Below are positions 8,525-15,578 of a stretch of 64,000 nt of DNA, one piece after another. The stretch spans positions 1 to 64,000 of the forward strand of contig CAZYAO010000022.1 in the NCBI GenBank assembly GCA_964645715.1, written 5' to 3'. This DNA is from JAUMBM01 sp964645715. GTDB lineage: Bacteria; Bacteroidota; Bacteroidia; Chitinophagales; Saprospiraceae. Numbering within the stretch: position 1 is the first letter of the stretch; every line of letters starts with the position of its first letter. The notes under the pieces are model-generated. The model was not told where the DNA came from and ran no database searches. It saw only the letters and a program-made list of their open reading frames with translations. The position numbers and the translations under genes are program-made.

Positions 8525-9331
8525 ATGTATTTACCAAATGTAAAAGTACGCAACCTATCAATTAATTCCAACTTGGATATTTTGGACACACTATTTATTG
8601 GAAAAACGCGACACGATTTCTCCCGGCTGGCATCCACCAATGATTACGCGATAGAACTACTATCAAAAACCAAGCCAGCGGAGGGAACTGTCATAACGGC
8701 TGATTATCAATGGGCAGGCAGAGGACAAATTGGCAGTGTCTGGCAAGCAACGGCAGGTAGTAACCTGCTCATGAGCGTTATTTTATACCCTTCTTTTGTG
8801 CCTGCGCGCGCATCTTTTTTACTGAATCAGGTTTTTTCGCTGGCCGTTTCAGACGCTGTGGGGTTGCTGGCGGGCAGCCTGCCTGCGGTTAAATGGCCCA
8901 ACGACATATATATAAATGGTAAAAAAGCAGGTGGGTTGCTGGTGCAAAATAGCCTGCAGGGGAGTCGCATACAATGGTCAGTGGTAGGTATTGGCCTGAA
9001 TGTCAACCAGCAAAATTTTGATCCTTCGTTGTCTATGGCCACATCGCTTGCGCTGGCCTTGGGCCATAGCTTTGACAGAGAATTGCTGCTGGCCGGCTTG
9101 TGCCAAGCGCTCGAAAGGCGTTATCTACAATTGCGGGCGGGTGAAAAAGACATCATTTTGCGCGATTATCTCAACAGGCTGTATCGTTTCGGGGAGGATT
9201 ACTGGTATGAGCTTCCCTCGGGCGAGCGCCTTTGGGGACGTATTGTGGGGGTAGATGCTTTTGGGAAGCTGCGCCTGCTGCACGCGCAGGGCGAGTCTTC
9301 TTTTGGTCTAAAAGAAATTATTTTTCTGTGA
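8525..9331 (+). CDS. birA: Biotin--[acetyl-CoA-carboxylase] ligase
   Basis: 268 residues from the ATG at 8525. It activates biotin with ATP and transfers it to the biotin carboxyl carrier protein. The catalytic core shows STNDYA, GRGQIGS (the adenylate loop, equivalent to GRGRRG in E. coli), KWPNDIYINGKKAGG with the active-site Lys, and GIGLNVN. The C-terminal small domain is present (GERLWGRIVGVDAFGKL). There is no N-terminal DNA-binding helix-turn-helix, so this is the group I, non-regulatory form. The exact start is uncertain: a TAGTTTTG at 8515-8522 looks like a -7 box and, if used, would force a start downstream of 8525. Confidence 0.93.
   Translation: MYLPNVKVRNLSINSNLDILDTLFIGKTRHDFSRLASTNDYAIELLSKTKPAEGTVITADYQWAGRGQIGSVWQATAGSNLLMSVILYPSFVPARASFLLNQVFSLAVSDAVGLLAGSLPAVKWPNDIYINGKKAGGLLVQNSLQGSRIQWSVVGIGLNVNQQNFDPSLSMATSLALALGHSFDRELLLAGLCQALERRYLQLRAGEKDIILRDYLNRLYRFGEDYWYELPSGERLWGRIVGVDAFGKLRLLHAQGESSFGLKEIIFL
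8535..8542 (-). promoter_or_regulatory. Possible promoter for rsfS-ftsH
   Basis: On the minus strand this reads TACATTTG, an exact TAnnTTTG -7 box about 36 nt upstream of the TTG start of rsfS. The nearest TTG further upstream (8559-8561) is only 16 nt away, so the -33 element is not convincing. It overlaps the 5' end of birA. Confidence 0.4.
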
Positions 9332-9360
9332 GGGGGGCTCGTGTAAATGCGTACCCAGCA

Positions 9361-10347
9361 TTACTCTGAGAGGGAATTACCCTGCGTTTTGGTTTTGGGT
9401 GATCTAAGAGGGTGTACAAGAAAAAAACCATCTTCGCCTTGGGGTTGGTACAAAGGCATAAGTATGTGAGCATCGAAAGGGCAGTAAATTGCCTCTCCGT
9501 CCTGAAAGGCGAGTAATTCTCCTGCTTTGACCGGCTGGAAGTTGACATAACCCGGTTGCATACGAAATTGGCTGCCAGTAGGTATACGGTGTGTGTAGAC
9601 GAGCTCGGCCACCTTGGGTAGTCCGGCACTGTAGGCTATGAGTAGCTGATCGTGTTTGTTTTCTACATCTTCTGCCCTCACACATCCTACTGATCGCAGG
9701 AGATTGATGATGGCTGCAATAGCACGTTGTACCGATACGGGATCATCGTGCTGGCCTGCCTCAAAAGAGAGTGCCACGGTGTGACAGGGGTAGTGCTCGC
9801 TGGTAAAATGGTGCAGTGTGGTGCCCGAAAGTCCGCGCAGCACCCCTGTAATTACGGGTGCGTGGAGCTGTATAGCCAGGCGGATACTCTCTTCGTGGTC
9901 GGAGGTAATGGTAAATATCCCTCCATGCGTGCTGGTTGTATGGAGATCCAGCACATACATGTGTTGCGGCTGGTAAGAAGTAATCGTCTGCCAAATCAAA
10001 TCCAGTACTTCCAGCAACTCCCGATCCTCTGCATCTGCAGGGTTGCTTCCGGGGGTTAGATTTTGTAGCTGTTGCAGATGCTGAGACAGCCAGAATCTAT
10101 TGAGGTCTTTGTCAATAAATCGTTTACCTTTCTGCAGCGCGCGTCGGTTGCCGCGCAGCGCCAGTAGTCTGCCAGAAAACTGAAAACCGGGGTTGTAGCC
10201 AGGTTCAAGGTGGAGGAGATCAAATAGCGTTTTTAGCGCTTCAACGCCGGCGGGTTCGTTGCCGTGAATGCCGCCAAAAACGACTACCAGCGGACCAGGC
10301 CGCTGGCCGATATAATCGCCAATAATTCTGTCAGGCAAGGATTCCAT
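9361..10347 (-). CDS. AstE/AspA-family zinc deacylase
   Basis: 328 residues, succinylglutamate desuccinylase/aspartoacylase family, related to M14 peptidases. The zinc ligands are visible as GGIHGNEPAG (His and Glu) and LDLHTTS (His). The likely catalytic Glu is in SFEAGQH. KDLNRFW supplies the conserved substrate-binding Asn-Arg. The C-terminal part has the biotinyl-like beta fold typical of the family (VKAGELLAFQDGEAIY). It hydrolyses an N-acyl amino acid or a related amide; the exact substrate cannot be read from sequence. No other arginine-succinyltransferase genes are nearby, so I give no gene symbol. It is downstream of lpxH on the same strand and converges with birA, 30 bp between stops. 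Confidence 0.85.
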   Translation of the reverse strand: MESLPDRIIGDYIGQRPGPLVVVFGGIHGNEPAGVEALKTLFDLLHLEPGYNPGFQFSGRLLALRGNRRALQKGKRFIDKDLNRFWLSQHLQQLQNLTPGSNPADAEDRELLEVLDLIWQTITSYQPQHMYVLDLHTTSTHGGIFTITSDHEESIRLAIQLHAPVITGVLRGLSGTTLHHFTSEHYPCHTVALSFEAGQHDDPVSVQRAIAAIINLLRSVGCVRAEDVENKHDQLLIAYSAGLPKVAELVYTHRIPTGSQFRMQPGYVNFQPVKAGELLAFQDGEAIYCPFDAHILMPLYQPQGEDGFFLVHPLRSPKTKTQGNSLSE

Positions 10348-10418
10348 GGAATTAGTCGCTTAGTGTGCCGATTTGTCAGTAACAGAGGAACTGCCGGATT
10401 ATGGTCTTGGAGAAAGAA

Positions 10419-11195
10419 CTAGACCATTTGCCTGCCGAAGACACAGCCCTGTTTGTTTTCAAAAAAAAGATGCTGCACCTGTCCTTGCTCCGCTACGATA
10501 TAACTATTATGATAGAGCCATTCGCCCAAGTTCAGGTAGCGGCTGCGGCCGTTGCGCAGGAGAAAATCGATAGGCAGGTGTCGGTGTCCGAAAATAAAAT
10601 AATCTATGTCAGGAATTTGCTCGATTTTTTGCTGCGCGTACACAGCCAGCCACTCCTGCTCTTCGCCGAGAAAAACCTGCGGACTCGGATTGGACTGCCG
10701 GCTGCTTCCCGAGAAGTATTGTGCCAGTCGGATGCCAAAATTGGGATGTAGTCTTGCAAACATCCACTGACTTAATGGGTTAGCGAAAACCTGTTTGATG
10801 AACTTATAACCGTAGTCACCTGGTCCGAGACCATCTCCATGACCAATGTAGTATTTTTTGCCATCGATTTCCCGGATGATGGGACTGCGATAGATGGGGA
10901 TGCCTAGTTCTTGTTCGAAGTAGCCAAACATCCACATATCATGGTTGCCGGTAAAAAAATAAATTGGTATACCCGCATCCCGCAGTGCTGCCAGTTGACC
11001 CAGCAAACGGGTATAGCCTTTGGGTATAACGGTTGCGTATTCAAACCAAAAATCAAACAAATCCCCGACGAGATAGATAGCATCTGCCTTATCTGCAATT
11101 TGGTCAAGCCATCGTACGATTTGCTTTTCGCGCTCGGCACTTGACAGGCGGGCATCAACGCCCAAGTGAAAATCAGAGGCAAAATAAGTAGCCAT
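10419..11195 (-). CDS. lpxH: UDP-2,3-diacylglucosamine diphosphatase
   Basis: 258 residues, calcineurin-like metallophosphoesterase. It cleaves UDP-2,3-diacylglucosamine to lipid X and UMP in lipid A synthesis, at the cytoplasmic face of the inner membrane. All metal motifs are present in order: SDFHLG, GDLFDFW, GNHD, GHGDGLGPGD and FGHRH. Length and motif spacing fit LpxH of Bacteroidota. It starts only 3 nt after the stop of the 3-hydroxyanthranilate dioxygenase gene, so it is likely translated from the same mRNA although the two pathways are unrelated. Confidence 0.92.
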   Translation of the reverse strand: MATYFASDFHLGVDARLSSAEREKQIVRWLDQIADKADAIYLVGDLFDFWFEYATVIPKGYTRLLGQLAALRDAGIPIYFFTGNHDMWMFGYFEQELGIPIYRSPIIREIDGKKYYIGHGDGLGPGDYGYKFIKQVFANPLSQWMFARLHPNFGIRLAQYFSGSSRQSNPSPQVFLGEEQEWLAVYAQQKIEQIPDIDYFIFGHRHLPIDFLLRNGRSRYLNLGEWLYHNSYIVAEQGQVQHLFFENKQGCVFGRQMV

Positions 11196-11198
11196 GCA

Positions 11199-11717
11199 TC
11201 AACCGGGTTGCATAACGGTACCACAATGGCGACAAGTACGCAGACTTTCATCAGCCATAAATGCCTGAATGGCAGCTTTTATTTGGGTACCTATATCCTC
11301 TAAGGGAAAACCTGCCTCGTGCAGGGGATGATTACAACTTTCACAAAACCAAAGGAGCTTGTCAATTTCGCCTGGTTTGCGGTAGCGCTCAATAACAAGT
11401 CCGACAGTGTTAGGGGGGCGTTGTGGTGAGTGGGGAATGCGGGCAGGAAGTAGAAACATCTCTCCCTCCCGGATATGGATAGTTTCAGGTTGTCCCTCTT
11501 CATTGATAATCTTGACACTGATATCACCTTCGACTTGGTAGAAAAGCTCCTCGCCTTCCTCCCAGTGATAGTCTTTGCGGCCATTGGGACCTCCTACGAC
11601 CATGACGATATAATCATCGTTGCCTTTGTATAGCTGGTGATTGCCAACAGGCGGTTTGAGGAGGTGGCGGTTTTCCGCTATCCAGCCTTTCAGATTAAAT
11701 GGTTTGCTGATGGCCAT
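11199..11717 (-). CDS. 3-hydroxyanthranilate 3,4-dioxygenase
   Basis: 172 residues, cupin-fold non-haem iron enzyme (NbaC/HAAO). It opens 3-hydroxyanthranilate in tryptophan catabolism or de novo quinolinate/NAD synthesis. Iron ligands are visible in KDYHWEEGEELFYQ (His, Glu) and ARIPHSPQRP (His). The C-terminus carries two CxxC pairs (CESC and CRHC), a rubredoxin-like iron site typical of the bacterial enzyme. It is divergent from an SDR gene (81 bp between starts), and that SDR may belong to the same pathway. Kynureninase and kynurenine monooxygenase are not in this window. Confidence 0.92.
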   Translation of the reverse strand: MAISKPFNLKGWIAENRHLLKPPVGNHQLYKGNDDYIVMVVGGPNGRKDYHWEEGEELFYQVEGDISVKIINEEGQPETIHIREGEMFLLPARIPHSPQRPPNTVGLVIERYRKPGEIDKLLWFCESCNHPLHEAGFPLEDIGTQIKAAIQAFMADESLRTCRHCGTVMQPG

Positions 11718-11798
11718 AAATGGACAGTTTTAATTAGTTTGTAGCTCGCGTGTCGTGGCAAAGCCTTATTTTTAGGCCAAAATACAGCACATTCATCA

Positions 11799-12584
11799 AT
11801 GAACCTAGATTTAACCGGAAAAAACGCATTGGTATGTGGCAGCAGCAAGGGTATAGGGAAAGCTATCGCTCTTGAACTTGCCTTGTTGGGTGCCAATGTC
11901 ACGCTGGTCGCCCGTTCGGCCAGCGCGTTGGCTGCTGTTGTCTGCGAACTAGACCACAGCAAGGGGCAGAAACACGATTTTTTACAGGCTGATTTTGCCG
12001 ACAGTACCGACCTGCGGAAGCGGGTGTCGGCCTTGACGTCGGCGAAGGATATACACATCCTGATAAATAATACAGGCGGGCCTGCTTCCGGGCCGCTGCC
12101 AGAGGCAGGTACAGATCAGCTGGCACAGGCTTTTCACAATCACCTTATCTGTAATCACTTACTGGTGCAGGCGGTGCTGCCGGGGATGCGAAAAGCAGGC
12201 TATGGCCGTATTGTCAATATCATCTCCACATCTGTAAAAGCGCCTTTGCCCAATCTGGGCGTATCCAATACGGTGCGGGCGGCTGTAGCCAATTGGGCGA
12301 AAACGCTGGCCAATGAGCTTGCGGCCGAGGGTATCACGGTCAACAACGTGCTGCCGGGAGCCACCGATACGGATCGGCTGCAGGAGATCATCAACAACCT
12401 GGCGCAGAAGAGCGGACGCTCGGCAGCAGCCATTGCTGCAGAGATGCAGGAAGAAATTCCTATGCAGCGTTTTGCAGCTGCTTCAGAAATTGCCGCTGCT
12501 GCTGCTTTTTTGGCCAGCCCCGCAGCGGCCTATATCACTGGTACTAACCTGACGGTTGACGGGGGACGCTCCAAATCTTGGTAA
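11799..12584 (+). CDS. SDR-family protein with a degenerate YxxxK motif
   Basis: 261 residues with a Rossmann fold. The glycine motif reads CGSSKGIGKA, the NNTGG segment matches the conserved NNAG, and the C-terminus has GTNLTVDGG. The active-site dyad is not canonical: where SDRs have YxxxKAAV, this protein reads SNTVRAAV, so both the catalytic Tyr and Lys appear replaced (Ser and Arg). A known subgroup of beta-ketoacyl-ACP-reductase-like SDRs lacks the standard tetrad, and this probably belongs there. The reaction is unknown. It is divergent from the 3-hydroxyanthranilate dioxygenase and runs toward cinA, 70 bp away. Confidence 0.85.
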   Translation: MNLDLTGKNALVCGSSKGIGKAIALELALLGANVTLVARSASALAAVVCELDHSKGQKHDFLQADFADSTDLRKRVSALTSAKDIHILINNTGGPASGPLPEAGTDQLAQAFHNHLICNHLLVQAVLPGMRKAGYGRIVNIISTSVKAPLPNLGVSNTVRAAVANWAKTLANELAAEGITVNNVLPGATDTDRLQEIINNLAQKSGRSAAAIAAEMQEEIPMQRFAAASEIAAAAAFLASPAAAYITGTNLTVDGGRSKSW

Positions 12585-12654
12585 AATAACGATGGTACAG
12601 GCTGCCGGACTCTTCGGGGATGGTAATGCTGGGTGTCTATTAATTGTGTTTGTC

Positions 12655-13911
12655 ATGCGCATTCATCTTATCAATATCGGAGATGAGATTCTCATCGGCC
12701 AGATTGTCAATACCAATGCCGCTTGGATGGGGCAGCAGCTCAACCTAATAGGCGCACGTCTGGTGCAGGTAACTACTATCGGAGACGATCATGGCCAGAT
12801 TTTGGATGCTTTGCAGCAGGCAGTGAAGGGAGCCGATGCGGTTTTGCTCACCGGCGGACTGGGTCCGACAAAGGATGATGTTACTAAAAAAGCACTGGCA
12901 GCTTTTTTTGGTGTTGAACTGGCTTTTCATCCGCCTACCTTCGAGCGGCTTACGCGTATTTTTGCACGGTTCAACCGGCCGACAACGGAGGCTCACAAAG
13001 AGCAGTGTCTGCTGCCAGCCAATGCAGAGGTACTTACCAACTACCAAGGTACGGCACCTGGTTTATGGATGGAATACGGGCAGACAGTGGTGGTGTCCAT
13101 GCCCGGGGTTCCTTACGAAATGGAACACCTCATGACAGAAGCTGTGATGCCTCGTCTTTCGGCCCGCTTTGGGGGTGAGCCCATCCTGCACCGGACAATC
13201 CTGACAGTAGGGGAGGGCGAGACGATCTTGGCAGAGCGAATAGCAGACATAGAGGACGCTTTACCACCGCACATTCGCCTGGCTTATCTGCCTAATCTGG
13301 GGCAGGTACGACTGCGGCTAACTGGGCGTGGCGCTAACGAACAGCAGCTGGCTTATGAATTGGATGGCTGGAAGAATCGGCTGATGGCCCGCTTGGGGGA
13401 CCTGATCTTTGGAGAGGGTAATCAGCGACTGGAAGAGGCTGTAGGAAGTATGCTTAAAGAAGCGGGGCTGCGGGTCGCAACAGCTGAGAGTTGTACAGGG
13501 GGGTATTTGGCTCACTTGCTGACCAGCGTGCCCGGAAGTTCTGCCTATTTTATGGGAAGTATAGTAGCCTATGGAAATGCTGTAAAAATGAGCCTGCTAG
13601 GGGTTCCCTATGAGGAAATCCATGCACACGGGGCTGTGAGTGAACAGGTGGTAAAGGCTATGGCAGATGGCGCGCGCCAGCGACTGGCGGTTGATATCGC
13701 CTTGGCTATTTCGGGTATTGCCGGTCCTGAGGGAGGTACTCCAGATAAACCGGTGGGCACTGTGTGGCTGGCAATTAGTACTGCCAATGAGACGCGTAGC
13801 AGGCAGCTACTGCTTGGTAAAGACCGTATTAAAAACATTCAATTGGCTTCTGTGTACGCCCTCGACCTGATAAGGAAGAGTATAATGCGAATGTCTAATA
13901 AGAAGATCTGA
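12655..13911 (+). CDS. cinA: CinA-family protein (NMN deamidase type)
   Basis: 418 residues from the ATG at 12655. The N-terminal domain is molybdopterin-binding-like (INIGDEILIGQIVNTN, then LTGGLGPTKDDVT). The C-terminal CinA domain (about residues 255-415) has ATAESCTGGYLA, GSIVAYGN and SGIAGPEGGTPDKPVGTVW. The C-terminal domain of CinA/PncC proteins deamidates nicotinamide mononucleotide, and the N-terminal domain is linked to ADP-ribose pyrophosphatase activity. The frame extends 33 codons further upstream, but the family begins at MRIHLINIGDE. Nearest neighbours are the SDR (same strand) and recO (convergent). Confidence 0.93.
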   Translation: MRIHLINIGDEILIGQIVNTNAAWMGQQLNLIGARLVQVTTIGDDHGQILDALQQAVKGADAVLLTGGLGPTKDDVTKKALAAFFGVELAFHPPTFERLTRIFARFNRPTTEAHKEQCLLPANAEVLTNYQGTAPGLWMEYGQTVVVSMPGVPYEMEHLMTEAVMPRLSARFGGEPILHRTILTVGEGETILAERIADIEDALPPHIRLAYLPNLGQVRLRLTGRGANEQQLAYELDGWKNRLMARLGDLIFGEGNQRLEEAVGSMLKEAGLRVATAESCTGGYLAHLLTSVPGSSAYFMGSIVAYGNAVKMSLLGVPYEEIHAHGAVSEQVVKAMADGARQRLAVDIALAISGIAGPEGGTPDKPVGTVWLAISTANETRSRQLLLGKDRIKNIQLASVYALDLIRKSIMRMSNKKI

Positions 13912-14005
13912 GAAGGTTGTATTTGCATTTTTCTGAATCCTCTTCTTTAGAAGATGGTTGAAAGCCATACCACCCTTTTGGCCGTGAGGCCACATATAAA
14001 AGTAA

Positions 14006-14734
14006 CTAACCTAAAACTTCTTTAAAAATCTGATGTGTATTAAGGTGGTGCAGACTGTCGGTATGAAAACGATAGTACTCCAGCAGCCCGTCGAGCAAGT
14101 GTTGCCTTTCTGTACGAGTGATGGATATTTCGTGGCAGGCCTCGCAGGGTGTATTGAGTAGCTGGTGTAACAACATACTTTGCGAAGGATCAAAAAACCA
14201 TAGATGATCGACGGGAGGATGTTGCTCAAAAATACCTTCCCGTAGATTAAAGTAGGAACAATTATCGCTGAAGTTATTCATTGGTGCAAATCCTAAATAG
14301 GGCGCCAAGGACAACAAAAAAGACAAATGCAGGTTACTGACAGGATGCTGACTGCTGTCAAGAAAGCAAAACTGTTGCCATAGATAAGCAAAAAGCTCGG
14401 GGTTGCGTTCACGTTCCCGTATTGTTTTACGGGCCACCTCAAGCATAAACAGGCCTACAGCGCTTTTTTTTATGTCAAAGGGGATTGAATTGTAAATATA
14501 CGCAGGGCGTACTTCTTTCATTCGGTTCAACTCCTTATCCTCACGCTCATAGACAATAATATCGAGTAAGTATGTTAGCTGGCAGAGTGCGGCCTGTGCG
14601 CGCGACTTCCCTGCGCGAACACCACTGAAGACGTAGGATCGCAGACCTAGCGCCTCCGTGTATACATCCAGAATCAGGCTGCTTTCTCCGTATTTGAGTG
14701 TGCGAAAAACTATGCCGCGACTGCTGATAATCAT
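14006..14734 (-). CDS. recO: DNA repair protein RecO
   Basis: 242 residues from the ATG at 14734. The N-terminal OB fold starts with SSRGIVFRTLKYGESSLILDVYTEALG, a strong RecO signature. The helical C-terminal domain contains NTPCEACHE, a partly kept cysteine pair. RecO loads RecA on SSB-coated DNA with RecR. The frame continues 15 codons upstream, but the family starts at MIISSRG. It converges with cinA, with about 95 bp between stops and no clear terminator. Confidence 0.93.
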   Translation of the reverse strand: MIISSRGIVFRTLKYGESSLILDVYTEALGLRSYVFSGVRAGKSRAQAALCQLTYLLDIIVYEREDKELNRMKEVRPAYIYNSIPFDIKKSAVGLFMLEVARKTIRERERNPELFAYLWQQFCFLDSSQHPVSNLHLSFLLSLAPYLGFAPMNNFSDNCSYFNLREGIFEQHPPVDHLWFFDPSQSMLLHQLLNTPCEACHEISITRTERQHLLDGLLEYYRFHTDSLHHLNTHQIFKEVLG

Positions 14735-14972
14735 GCTTACAAATATCGACTTTTTCAGCGACTTAATCGATAAAACCACAGAAGAATCCGACCAAGGGAA
14801 GTTTTTTAGAGTGCTAAAACAAATATTAATCCGAAATTAATATTTTTTAACTAAAAAACAAAACAATGTTTTTGTATGTTAACACATAGAAGGGTGCAAC
14901 CATCGTAATTGCCATGAGTCTTTATATCAATAAGAACAGAGGCAAATAAAATTGCAAACCAATCCATAGATT

Positions 14973-15391
14973 ATGTCACTTAGTAAACTTCCGTTTTTGT
15001 TGTTGGCGCTTATCGGGAGCTCATGGCTCACAGCAGGCTCATTGGCCAAATCGGGGGAAACGCCTGTATCTATTGTTGTGGAGGTCTTGTCAACGCACTT
15101 CTGGCAGCAGGATGATGGCGCTTACTGGCAGTTAGAGGCCGATGGTACAGCCTACGTCTGGTCTTATGAGCAGCAGTACTTTCGGCAGGGGCGATGGTCC
15201 GTGGAGTTGGGACTACTAGGACCTGAACTATTGCTCGCTTTCGAAGAATCTCAGCAGCGCTATATGGTTGCCATAGGGGATACCCAACAAGTACAATTGG
15301 TTAATGGTCATTCTTTCATATCTTTGTCTACCGTCGAAAGTCAGTCTGTGGCTTCTGGTATATCAGGAGAATGGCAGTCTTCGCAGCATGG
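14973..15391 (+). CDS. Secreted protein of unknown function, truncated by a gap
   Basis: 139 residues are visible before the 100-N gap. The N-terminus is a signal peptide (KLPFLLLALIGSSWLTAGSLA). The mature part is rich in beta-prone and aromatic residues (DGAYWQLEADGTAYVW, YFRQGRWSVE, LLLAFEESQQRYMV), resembling small lipocalin-like or META-type exported domains, but I cannot place it in a family. After the gap, 15492 onward has an open tail in all three frames, so the true C-terminus is unknown; ASGVSFAALQLVLSY followed by a stop is one possibility. The 238-bp AT-rich region upstream (14735-14972) shows no element I can name. Confidence 0.6.
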
Positions 15392-15491
15392 NNNNNNNNN
15401 NNNNNNNNNNNNNNNNNNNNNNNNNNNNNNNNNNNNNNNNNNNNNNNNNNNNNNNNNNNNNNNNNNNNNNNNNNNNNNNNNNNNNNNNNNN
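15392..15491. other. Assembly gap, 100 N
   Basis: Exactly 100 N between the secreted protein and the M14 peptidase gene. The length is unknown, and the gap could hide an additional short gene. Confidence 0.95.
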
Positions 15492-15578
15492 CAGCGTCTG
15501 GAGTTTCCTTTGCAGCATTGCAGTTGGTGCTAAGCTATTGAGGTCGTATATTTACCCAAACTGAAATATGCGATCGCT

